Origin: CAIQQQ01 sp040399685
Lineage (GTDB): Bacteria; Pseudomonadota; Alphaproteobacteria; Acetobacterales; Acetobacteraceae
Direction of reading: 5' to 3'
Length of the DNA: 64,000 nt
Assembly (NCBI GenBank): GCA_040399685.1
Contig: JBBART010000008.1
Coordinates: forward strand, 1-64,000
This document shows positions 8,108 through 18,500 of this stretch, piece by piece. Under the pieces are notes generated by a model, which saw only the letters and a list, made by a program, of their open reading frames with translations, ran no database searches and had not been told where the DNA came from. Position 1 is the stretch's first letter, and every line of letters begins with the position of its first letter. Position numbers and translations under genes: made by a program.

Positions 8108-10062
8108 CAGAGGCCGGATCCTTCGAATTTCAAGTCGCCAGCAAGGACGGTGCGCCGCATCACAATGCCCAATCGCGCCGCGCGGCGCTGTGACAGCCAC
8201 AGGGCGATCCTTGCGCAGGCGGCATGGGGTGCTGAGGGACGATAGGCGAGCCAACACAGCAGTCCGCGAGCGCGGGGCGAGAGCGCGCGTTGGAAAACCA
8301 GATCCTCCGGCGTCAGGAAAATGCGCACCGAGCCGCGATCTCCCTGCCGCGCGGCGCGCCCGGCCATCTGGCGGTCAATGCGTGCAAGATCGTTGGCTTC
8401 GGCAATCACCACATGCAGGCCGCCCAACGCGGACACATGGGGTTCCAGGACAATATCGGTGCCGCGCCCGGCCATGTTGGTGGCGATGGTGATGGTGCCG
8501 CCAACGCCGGCGGTGGCCACAATATCGGCCTCGGCGGCTTCGTCCATGGCCGTCAGCAATCGTGGAGTACATTCTAGCGCGATGAGGGCCGCATGCAGGT
8601 GTTCCGCGGTGCCGATGCTTCGTGTGCCAATCAGCACTGGTCGTCCGGCGCGTGACAATTTCTGCGCCTCGGCTGCCACCGCGGTTAGTTTCGCCGCCTC
8701 TGTCGGGTGCAGCATCGTTTGATAAACTTGCCTGGCAGGCGCCCAATGGGTGGGGATCTTCATCACCGGCAGGCCATAGACGCCCCAAAGTTCGCCTGAT
8801 GCCTCGGCGGCGGTCCCTGTCAGGCCGGCCAGATGGGGGAACAGGCGGAAAAAGCGCTGAAAGCTGCGGCGTCCGGTAATTTCGGTTAACGACGACGGCA
8901 GAACACCCTCCGAGACTTCCAGGGCCTGGTGCAGGCCGCCTGAGAGGGTGCGTCCGATCGCCCGGCGGCCGGTCTGCTCATCGAGCAAGATGATTTTGTC
9001 ATCATACACGACGTAATGGCGGCCACGCTGCAGCATGAAGCGCGCTGTCAGGGCCAGATCCACCAGGTGTCGGGCCTGGGCTGGCTCGGACCAGGGCGGT
9101 TTGAAATCCGACAGCCGGTCGCTCAATTGCTGCACGCCGGCCTGTGTCAGCGACGCGCGGCGCGATTGATGGTCGTGATGGATGTGCACATCCATCGTGA
9201 GGTCGTCGCTGATGGCGTCGGCTGCGCGAATGGCGTCATCGAAGCCGGCACGCGGTACCTCCTCGGCGATGATCAAGGGGGTGACGGCATCATCGATCAA
9301 CAGACTATCGGCCTCGTCGACAATGGCGGTGCCGAGCCCGCGCAGGGTGGGGCCTCCGTCATTGCCTGACCGGAGCATTTGCAACGACAGCCCCGCTCGT
9401 CGTGGTCGTGGCCCCAGCAGGATGGCATCGCGCAGCAGATCGCCGAGCATTTCCTTGGCGGTGGTGTAGACGACGTCGGCGGTGTAGGCGGTCTGCCTGG
9501 CCTGTTTGGGGTCGGTGTCGCGAACCGCTGAGACGGTCAGGCCGCAGGCGTTATAGAAATCCGCGAATTTGGTGGCATCGCGGACGGCCAGATAGATGTT
9601 CGCGGTCAGGATATGGCAGGGCTTGCCCGTCCAGGCCGACAGAGCCGCCGCGATGCAGGCTGTCAGGCTCTTGCCTTCACCCGTTTGCATCTCGACGATA
9701 AAGCGATGCCGAACGGCAATGGCGCCCCAAATCTGCTCCGGATAGGGCCGCATGCCGGTTGTGCGGCTGGCTGTTTCCGCCAGAAGGGCCAGTGCTTCAA
9801 CCGTGTCGCGATACCGCACGGTGCCACTTCTGCGAATGCTGTTGCGCTTGACGATCACACGGCTGAACAGATCTTCATCCGACAGGGCCTGCAACGCATC
9901 GGCGCGCCGGAGGATCATCCGGCTCAGTTTGCCGAGCGCGAAGCCAAAGAGACGGCGCGGATCAAGATGACGCTCGGCTGCCCACACCAAGGCGGCAAAG
10001 CCTTCCGGCCTTGGCAGTTCAGGCGGGATCAGGCCGGCCAAGCGCACGGAGGGCACGGTCAC
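8107..10062 (-). CDS. SecA-like preprotein translocase ATPase, shortened
   Basis: This 651-residue SecA-family motor has Walker A MQTGEGKS (125-132), Walker B VDEADS (248-253) followed by LLIDDAVTPLII, the second-RecA motif TNMAGRGTDIV, and the arginine-finger motif QMAGRAARQGDRG (565-577). Canonical SecA is about 850-900 residues. This protein stops about 75 residues after the last helicase motif, so most of the helical scaffold/wing region and the zinc-binding tail are missing. It is therefore a paralogue, not the housekeeping SecA. It starts with GTG in a GTGA overlap with the upstream M50/HlyD gene and ends in a TGATG overlap with the next gene. Driving export of the divergently encoded LEPR-XLL giant is the obvious hypothesis, inferred from context. 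Confidence 0.88.
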   Translation of the reverse strand: MTVPSVRLAGLIPPELPRPEGFAALVWAAERHLDPRRLFGFALGKLSRMILRRADALQALSDEDLFSRVIVKRNSIRRSGTVRYRDTVEALALLAETASRTTGMRPYPEQIWGAIAVRHRFIVEMQTGEGKSLTACIAAALSAWTGKPCHILTANIYLAVRDATKFADFYNACGLTVSAVRDTDPKQARQTAYTADVVYTTAKEMLGDLLRDAILLGPRPRRAGLSLQMLRSGNDGGPTLRGLGTAIVDEADSLLIDDAVTPLIIAEEVPRAGFDDAIRAADAISDDLTMDVHIHHDHQSRRASLTQAGVQQLSDRLSDFKPPWSEPAQARHLVDLALTARFMLQRGRHYVVYDDKIILLDEQTGRRAIGRTLSGGLHQALEVSEGVLPSSLTEITGRRSFQRFFRLFPHLAGLTGTAAEASGELWGVYGLPVMKIPTHWAPARQVYQTMLHPTEAAKLTAVAAEAQKLSRAGRPVLIGTRSIGTAEHLHAALIALECTPRLLTAMDEAAEADIVATAGVGGTITIATNMAGRGTDIVLEPHVSALGGLHVVIAEANDLARIDRQMAGRAARQGDRGSVRIFLTPEDLVFQRALSPRARGLLCWLAYRPSAPHAACARIALWLSQRRAARLGIVMRRTVLAGDLKFEGSGL

Positions 10063-12194
10063 AACTGATACCGCCGCTGGAGGAACTGCTTGGCGTGCTC
10101 AATCCATCCGCTCAACAGGGGGCGGGGCGGCAACGCGATGTGGGCGGTGCACGACCTGCCGTGATAAAGCCATGGCGCTGTGCGATCGATGATCTGGCCG
10201 TCCAGCCGAAAGACGGGTTCCATGCTGATGCTGCCCGACGGATCCCGACCGGAAACCGCGATCATGCCGCCGCCAGAGGAGCCCAGTGCTGCGTTGGGAA
10301 GTCGGTCGATCGCGTGCGGGACAAGCTGCAGTTGGATGACCTGAAGCACGTCCCCCGCATTGCCTGCACAGCGCAGTTCTGCTTCGTCAATGGCCTGGCG
10401 CGCCAGGCGGGCACTGTTGGCCTGAGACACCATGGCGACCAGGCGAAACCCGTCGGATGGCAGCATTTGACCGAGCTCTGTGCCACGCTCGATCCAGCCG
10501 TTCATCCTGCCGGCAACGTTCGGCGCAACCCACACGCCGTCGCGAGGGGCGCGCACCACGAGCGCGGCGATATCGGTCTCAGTCTGTTGGATCAACGCCA
10601 TGAGCGCCCGTTGGCGCTGCCGGATTGGCTCCAGATCGGCGCCACCTTCCGTCAGGGACCGCCGCTCCATGATTGTGGTGCGGTCCATCTGGATGCGCAG
10701 GCCTTGCAATTCCAAGGCAAGCTCGGGGTCGGCCAACTGCAGCAAGGGCGTTCCTGCTTTCTGCATCTTGTTCCGTGGCGCCAGGATCGTCACGAGCCGA
10801 CCATCTATTTTGGTTGTGACCTGCGTCGCATCATGCGCCTCGATGCCTGCTGGGACCGAGATCCAGTCCGGCACGGGCAGCAGCGCCAAGCCCATGACAG
10901 TCAGTGCGGCGCCGCAGCCGATCAGCCACATCCTGCTGCCCCGGCGATCCGAATGACTGCGATGCCAGGGACGAAACTGGGCGATTTTCAACAGCGGTCC
11001 GCTAAAGGCACCCACAGCAAGTATGGCTGAAATCAAAAGGCCTGCCCCGTAGTATTGATCTGCCAAAAAAAACATAATACCAACAACCGCGAAGGTGCGG
11101 TATGCGAGAGCAGCTGCCCCAAACGACACCAGCCCTAAATGCGGTTTCTCTGGTTGTTCCGCGTGTGCTGGCGGCGTAAGGCCCAGCAATCGCTGACACC
11201 AAATGCGCAATGCGGCCGATGCATGCGTTGCAAGGTTGGGTTTTTCGATGAGATCGCACAGAATATAGTATCCGTCGAACCGCATCAGCGGGTTGGCGTT
11301 GAACAGGACCGTGGCAACCGTGGCTGTCAGCATCAGGCTCAAGGCGGCATCGTTGATGGCCCCCGCGGGCGTGTCGGCCCATACGAGCGTGGCGGCCGCG
11401 CCCACGAACACATCCATGATCATCCCGGCCGCACCGACGGCGATCCGGCGGATCCGGCTCGGGAATGTCCAGGCCGCGCTGACATCGACATAGGGCAGGG
11501 GGGCAAACACCAGCAGCATCATGCCCAGCGTGTGCACCGCACCGCCAAACCGGCGACACATTCCGGCGTGACCGAGTTCATGCAACAATTTGCTGGCCAG
11601 AAAGGCCGCAAACAGGCTGAGTGGATTTGGCGATGCGAAAACGGCAGACGATGCATCGCTGATCTGGCCCCATCTTTCCACCAGGGTGCTCAGACCTTCA
11701 TAGACCACAGCAAGCCAGACAACCGCCCCGACGGGCCCAAAGACCAGCCGCACCACTGGGGCGAACCGCTGCAGCGCCCTGTCGGGGTCGACCAGCGGCA
11801 CCGGGAGAAACAGCAGCGACTGCATGCGGGCCAGCAACGGCTTGGCCTGGCGCCGCCGCCCACGCTCGACCAGCCTTTCGCTGTCGCCCGATGATGTCAG
11901 GGTCAGCAGGTTGCGGTCATAGAGGGCGGTAATCAGGCCAACCACGTTGCTTTGGGTGATGGTGGTGTCTTCGCCGGCACGATACGCGTCCTCCCATGCT
12001 TCGCCGACCGTGCGGCCGGGCACTAACCGTGCGAGGAATCGCCATGCCTCGGAGGTCAGGCGGGCGTGCTCGTTGGTGAACGGGTCACTCACGAAATACC
12101 AAAGTTCGTCGTCGATGCGCCGCGGGAATATATGCAGCCGACTGCGCAATGTCAGGCGCAGCGGACTAATATTCAACCATCGTTCACTGAACAC
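10059..12194 (-). CDS. M50-type membrane metallopeptidase fused to HlyD adaptor
   Basis: This 711-residue polytopic protein has a soluble N-terminal region (about 1-145), then membrane segments. These contain the zinc site HELGH (His205, Glu206, His209) and, about 100 residues on, NPLMRFDGYY with Asp307, the two signature motifs of site-2-protease-like M50 enzymes. Further helices reach about residue 435. The C-terminal part (about 440-700) is a HlyD-like adaptor with IDGRLVTILAPRNKMQKAGTPLLQLADPE and VRAPRDGVWVAPNVAG. The start is GTG with AAAGG about 9 nt upstream. It is first in an operon with the SecA-like and GAF/HlyD genes and divergent from the giant ORF. It may form or gate an inner-membrane export channel, process the substrate, or both; the zinc residues argue for retained catalysis. 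Confidence 0.8.
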   Translation of the reverse strand: MFSERWLNISPLRLTLRSRLHIFPRRIDDELWYFVSDPFTNEHARLTSEAWRFLARLVPGRTVGEAWEDAYRAGEDTTITQSNVVGLITALYDRNLLTLTSSGDSERLVERGRRRQAKPLLARMQSLLFLPVPLVDPDRALQRFAPVVRLVFGPVGAVVWLAVVYEGLSTLVERWGQISDASSAVFASPNPLSLFAAFLASKLLHELGHAGMCRRFGGAVHTLGMMLLVFAPLPYVDVSAAWTFPSRIRRIAVGAAGMIMDVFVGAAATLVWADTPAGAINDAALSLMLTATVATVLFNANPLMRFDGYYILCDLIEKPNLATHASAALRIWCQRLLGLTPPAHAEQPEKPHLGLVSFGAAALAYRTFAVVGIMFFLADQYYGAGLLISAILAVGAFSGPLLKIAQFRPWHRSHSDRRGSRMWLIGCGAALTVMGLALLPVPDWISVPAGIEAHDATQVTTKIDGRLVTILAPRNKMQKAGTPLLQLADPELALELQGLRIQMDRTTIMERRSLTEGGADLEPIRQRQRALMALIQQTETDIAALVVRAPRDGVWVAPNVAGRMNGWIERGTELGQMLPSDGFRLVAMVSQANSARLARQAIDEAELRCAGNAGDVLQVIQLQLVPHAIDRLPNAALGSSGGGMIAVSGRDPSGSISMEPVFRLDGQIIDRTAPWLYHGRSCTAHIALPPRPLLSGWIEHAKQFLQRRYQL

Positions 12195-12538
12195 TTTGCA
12201 TCGCCTTTGACGACGGAACGCCCGTTAGTTGATTTTCAAATGTCAGCTTCGTAACAATAAAATGCCCTAACGTCAGTTCGGTAATTTACATTTCTACACT
12301 TTTTAAGAAATTGATAGTAAATGTCAAAATTGTTTTTTCTGAATAGGGCTGATAACTTTCATATAAAAGTAATTTTTTGTATAAAAGATACTTGCATTTG
12401 AATTTTTGGCGTTACGCCGATGTCATAAGTAGTAGATGTGAGATAAGCAATAGCACGAGTACGCGCGATCGCTTGATGGCAAATTCGCGCTGCGACGTGC
12501 CGCTGTGACGTTCCAAATTTGAGATTGGTAAGATCCGA
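12195..12538. promoter_or_regulatory. Divergent promoter region between export operon and giant adhesin
   Basis: This 344-bp region separates the GTG of the M50/HlyD gene (minus) and the ATG of the LEPR-XLL giant (plus). It is AT-rich around 12,220-12,410. Both transcription units must start here, which makes shared regulation likely. I could not place promoter boxes with confidence. Confidence 0.5.
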
Positions 12539-15500
12539 ATGACACAAAAGACTCGGTTGCCCGTTCGTCGTCGGGCCAAGGCATCGGAATTGCTCGAGGT
12601 GCTTGAGCCTCGCGTTCTTTTGTCGGCCGATGCGGTCTTGCCGGTTGTAGCCAGTGCGCCCGGAGCGCCGCCGGCGATAACGCCGGCCGCGCAGGCGGCA
12701 TCTCCGGCAGTGCCGTCTCCATCCGCGGGCTCTCTGGCTGGAGACCTGGCGCTCCTTGCCGCAGGCGGTGCTACGCAGGCCGCCACGCCGGCCAACGGTG
12801 TCCTGGAAGTGCCGGCAGGCCAGACGCTGATCGGCAGCGGCAGCTATGGCGGCAATCTGAACAATGACGGCATCGTCGCGCCCGGGCATTCGCCGGGCAT
12901 TACGAACGCATCCAGTTTCACCCAGACCGCCGGGGCGACATTGGCCATCCAGTTGGCTGGCGCCAATGGCGTGGCCGGGGTTGATTTCGACCAGGTCAAC
13001 GTCACGGGCGCCGCCACACTCGGCGGCACATTGGCCCTCAGTTCCTATGGCGGTTTCCAGCCGACGGCCGGTCAGGTTTTCGACGTTCTGAACTATGGCT
13101 CGCGCTCGGGCAGCTTCGCCACCGTGACGGGCAACTACGCCGGCGGCGGCATTGACCTCAACCCGGTCTATGGCGCCACAAACATGTCGGTCACGGCCGT
13201 CGCGTTGCCGTCTGGTCTGAATTTTGACTTCGGGACAAGTGCTGCCGGCACGGCTGCGGCTGACAATCTGGCGCGAAAGCTGGTCACGCCAGGCGAGGCC
13301 GGTACGGTCACCGCCACCGGCTGGCTCTCGGCTGGCGGCGTTCGTCTGGCCGGTGATTTCACGATTGCCGTCACATGGGACCCCACCAACACGGTGCCTG
13401 TTGCGTCCATCGCCGCGTCGAACGCCGTTGTCTCGTTGGCGACGTCGCCGAACACGCCGCTGCTGACCAATGCTTCGGGCGTGGTGCGCGTGACGCCGAC
13501 GGGTGTGGCTGCGCAGTTGACCGGCGCCGCCACCGCGTCCGCCCTGCCGCAAGGCAGCACTCTCTCTGGGAGTGGTCTCACGCTTGCGTTGAACACGACT
13601 GCCACCAGCGTCAGCACGACGGTTGTGGCGGGCAGCGTGTCGCAGAGTCTGTCGCTCGCTGCCGGATTGGTGCCGACGGTGTATGGCGCGGGAACACTCG
13701 TCTCCGGCGGGGCGACGCTGTCTGGACCGCTGTCACTGACCTACGCGTCTGGCACATCCACCTGGACCGTCTATGCCGGCAGCACCGCCACCATCGATAT
13801 GGGTGTCGGCCTGCATCTTTCCTCGCTGTCCGGCAGAACGGTGGCCACCGGCACCTTTACGCTGGCGGCTTCGGGCGGCGTGTTTGACATCAAGGGCAGT
13901 GCGTCGCTTCAGGCCGTGACCGGGCTTGGCCTGTCTGGAACATTGACGCTGGCCAGGAATGCCGTCTCCGGCTTGATCGAGGCGTCTGGCGATGCCGTGC
14001 TGTCGCCCTCCGGACTTCCGGCACTTCATGCAACGATAACCGCCTGGTCCCAGGACGGCGTGCTGCGCCTTGCCGCCACCGGCGTCAGCGGCGATCTGGC
14101 GGACGGCGGCAACCCGCCTGCCATCCGTGGCAGCTTCGCCGCCACGCGGCTCGCCCTGGTCGTGCTGCCGAGCGGCTATGCGCTGCGGGCTGTGGGCAGT
14201 TTCACACCCATCAATGGCACGGCGCAGGCGGCCACGCTGGAAGCCAACGCCACGGGTGCGTCGATTTCCGCAGCCTATGACACCGTCATCACGGCCCAGT
14301 CGGTCAGTCTCGCCTTTGCCAGTGCCACGCGCATGCAGCGCATTGCGCTGAGCAGCGTGACCGTCACGTTCAGTTCGTCGGTGATCGCTGGTCTGGACAC
14401 GGCCGCCACAAACCTTGAGACGGCAGCGCTGGGTTCGGTCGTTGCGTACAATACCAGTGGCAACAGGGTGGGTGCCGTCGATCTGGCCGGCAACGCCACA
14501 ACGCTGAATGCGCTGTCCAATGCGCTTGATGGTCTGGGCGTCAGTCTGAACGACCTGCTGCAGGCGAGCAGCGTGTTCCATCTGGGCACCTATATCCATC
14601 ATTATCTGATGCCGTCTTTGGGTCTGCAGGCCACCAGCACCGACCTGATCCCGCTGGGTGACGCCACGCCCACCATGGCTGGGCTTTTGCTCTATCTGCG
14701 CACCAACTGGGTCCCCAATGTCGCCGGGCTGAATGCGGATGCATTGACCCTGATCGTCGATGGGCGCGGCTATGGCCTCGACGTGCAGACCGCCATCCTC
14801 CGCACGCCCACCGTGGCTCTGGCTGTCGCCGGCACCCTCGGCGCGCTTGGGATCAAGCTCGATACGCCGCCGGTGGTCACGCTGGCTGTGCGAAGCGACA
14901 TCCATCTGGGCATCGGCCTTGGCTGGACTGCATCCGTGCCCGTCTTGCGGTTGGACAGCTATGGCTACAGCGTCGTGGGCACTGCCAGTGGTTTGACCAC
15001 AACCGGTCTTTACGGCGCGCTTGGCATCAGCATCGTCGGTGGCACGGCCGCCGTCGATCTGACCGGCGCCATCACGCTGAGCGGCACGGCACCCGCCATC
15101 ACGCCCGCCCATAACAGCATCAGCTTCATGCTGCCCATCACCGCCACGCTTGGAAGCACGGTTCTCACCAGCGGCTACAATACTGCTGTCTCGCTGGCCG
15201 GCAGCCCGGTGGGCGGCGGCGTGCTGGCTGCGACGTCACTGGATTTCGCACCGCTCGCCGGTTTCCGCACATTGCAGGTGACCGATGCCATCAATGCGCT
15301 ATCCAACCTGTCCGTCGCACTGCAGACCACCATTTCCGATGCCGCCTTCACCACGCTGCTGCCGTATGTGAGTGCGTCGATCGGCTCGGGGGTGAATCTC
15401 TCGACCACCTTCGTCAACGGCATCATCGCCCCCATCGATTTCCTGCAGCCTGAAATTCATATCCTGTCCGGCACTGGCGCCGCTTTGTCGCGCGTGGCCA

Positions 15501-18500
15501 GCGGCAGTACCACGCTGAACGCCCTGACCGTCACCAGTGCTGGAACAGACGCTGTCACCGGGCTGCCAAGCGTGTTCACCGCTGCGCTGGTCAATGACAA
15601 TGTCGACATCTACCAGACGACCAACAGCGTTGAAACGTTGGTGGGCAGCTACACCGTGACCGGCGTTGATACGACAGCGACATCCGCCACCTTCCAGCAG
15701 CGCGTGTTCCTCAGTGGCACAATCGTCGCTGCAACCGGCCTGCGCTATGTTATCTCTCAGCCGCGCAGGGTTGTGACAACCTTGCAGGACTGGGCTGCCG
15801 CGATCAACCGGGCCGGTGTGCTGGTCAGTGGCCAGGTGGTGGCCTTCGATCCGCTCACGCGCCAGTTCATCGTGCCGTTCGCCATCGCATCCACCGCCAC
15901 AAACTCGACCGTGGCCCTCTCGCTTGATCTCGGCACCACCGAGGTCAGCCTGACCACGACGGCCCTGGCCACGCTGACCGGTGAAGCGCATGGCACCGCC
16001 ACCCAGGTGGTCAATCTTACCGGCACATCCATCACCGGAACCGGCAGCGTCACGGCCGGTAGCACCACGCTGACCCAGACGACCGACATATTTACCGCCG
16101 ATATGCCCGGCCAGATCAGCCCCACATCCCCCGTCGGCGCGCCCACCCTGGTCACGCCGGGATGGGATGTGGTGATCGGCGGCGAGACCTATCTGATCGT
16201 CAGCGTCAACGTCACCAGCCGCGTGGCCACGGAAACCACCGTCACGCTGGACCGTCCGGTCAAGACCACCCTCACCAATGCCAGCTTCACTCTGCGCAAG
16301 GCCGTTGTCGGCTTCAATGCGGTGAACATGACGGGCAGCGTCACCACGGCGGCGGCTGACTTTGCTGTCACAGGCGCCATGGGCTTCCTGGGCATCACCG
16401 CAGGCGGCGTCGGCACCGGCACCAGCCTGGCCGGCACGGCCAGCTTTGCGCTGGCGCTGGCGGGCAGTGCCGTTATCGATCCGAATCTCATAGCAGCGTC
16501 TGACCTGGTGCTGACCCGCACGGGCTCGGCCACGCTGCGCATTGGCGGACTGGCGGTGGCTTCCGGTTTCGATGCGGGCCTCGCGTTTGGCGGCAATGCC
16601 GGGTTTGCGGGCTTTGTGCCAACGCTGGACGCCCTGACGCCCACTGTTGTGCATCAGGATATTTCCCTGCTGCCGAATCTGGCGAGCCTGGTGAGCGCCA
16701 CACCATCGCTGACCGGACAGCGCCTGACGGTGCTGCCAACGCTGGACCCGGCGCTCTATTGGTATACCGCCCTCAGCTACGCCGACATCGCCTCCGCCGT
16801 GCAGTCCGGTGCGACGGCTATTGCGCAGGCGCTTGCCGCCCAGCCGATGTATGCCAGTGTCCTGCCCGGCATCGCCGGCTCTGTTGCCAGCCTGACCGGA
16901 TTCACCACGAAGCTTGCCGCCTATGGCGCGGCAGCCGTGGCTGGAACCACCGCCACCATTCAGGGCGCCGCCGGCAAGATCGCCACGGCGTTTGGCCTGT
17001 CCGCCGGCGCCGTCGGGTTCACGTTGCAGGGCGACACGCTGCGCGTGACCTTGCATCTTGATCAGACGCTGACGCAGAACGTTGATTTCAAGCTCGACGT
17101 TGCCACCCTGAAATTGCTGCAGCCGCTGACGAATTCCGCGGGGCTGGACAACATCAACGCGCTGTTCAACACCAACGGCGTGTCGCCACAGATGGCGGTG
17201 TCAATTCAGCTTGGTGCAACCATCGATGTCGGCGTCAAGCTGGTGTCGGGCGTGCGCAGCGTGCTGGTGTATAACAGCGGCACGGACCTGATGGTGTCCA
17301 CCTCGCTGTCGCCGGTCAGCACCATGGCCTTCACCGCCAACAGCGCTGTTGTGTCCGATGCGCTTTATGCAACGTTGCTGTCGCAATTGCATGCGGTGTT
17401 GCCGAATACCATGGCGGCCGGCACGCGGTTGCGGGCAACGGTGCTGGGCCTCAGTGTCGCGGGGGAAAGCACTGTTCTCGCCGGGCAGCGCCAGTCCGCC
17501 ATTCGCGCCCTGGCGGCACGTCTGGCGACCGATCTGGGCATTGGTGTTGACCTGATTGCCGGCGGCTTCAACGTCGTTGGCAGCCTGTCATCGAGCAACA
17601 TGCTCACCGGCGTCACCTTGCTGCAGCCCACCGGCACGGCAACAGGCAGCTTTGCTGTGGCCAACGTGGCCGTGCGTGGTTCCAATCTGAATTTGTCGTT
17701 CTTCGCCGGCGGCATCCACATGGTGTCCAGTGGCGGTTGGCTTGCGATGGACGGAGACGGCTCGGTCTCCACCACCTCGGATCCGGCTACACTCACCGTG
17801 GGCATTCATGCCGCCGCCAACGGCTATTACCGGCCGGGCACGGACACGCTTGCCACCTCCATCAGTTCTGCCGTGACCGGCAAGTTCGCCGTGTCCCTGC
17901 CGCTTGTGGTCACGATTGCCGGGCAGTCCGATTCCAGCCCCCTGACGCTGACAGCCTCCACGCCGACGGGGCAGCTGGGCGAATACTTCAAGGAAGCGGC
18001 CGGCGCTGCCATCACCAATGCCGCGCTGAACTTCACGGCGCCGGATGTGCTGGGCACCTACACCACCATGGGCGGCACCACGAGCGTGCTGTCGATGCTG
18101 TCGGACACCCAGGCCTTCAAGGACGGGCTGCAACTCGCGTTGGGCGCGTTGTTTGACTCCCTGTCAGCGGCCATTCCAACCGACATGCTCCTTCTTGGCA
18201 TGACCGCCAGCGACGGCGCGAGCTGGATGAGCGGGCTGTCGGATCATCTGATGGCGGCGTTGCTCAACCTGACGCCGACGAGCCCCAATCTGGTGTTGGA
18301 TATCCAGACGGCCCTGCTCACCGCGTTCGGTCCCGCGGCAGGCGATTGGGCGGCATTGCAGGACACGTACAACGCTGCCGGCGCCGCTGCCAAGGACGGC
18401 GCGGTCAACAGCAACGACGTTCACGTCACCTGGCGCAAGGCGGATGGATCGCTGCTTCAGGCCTGGACGCCCACCAGCGGCGAGCCCGCCAACGCGGATG

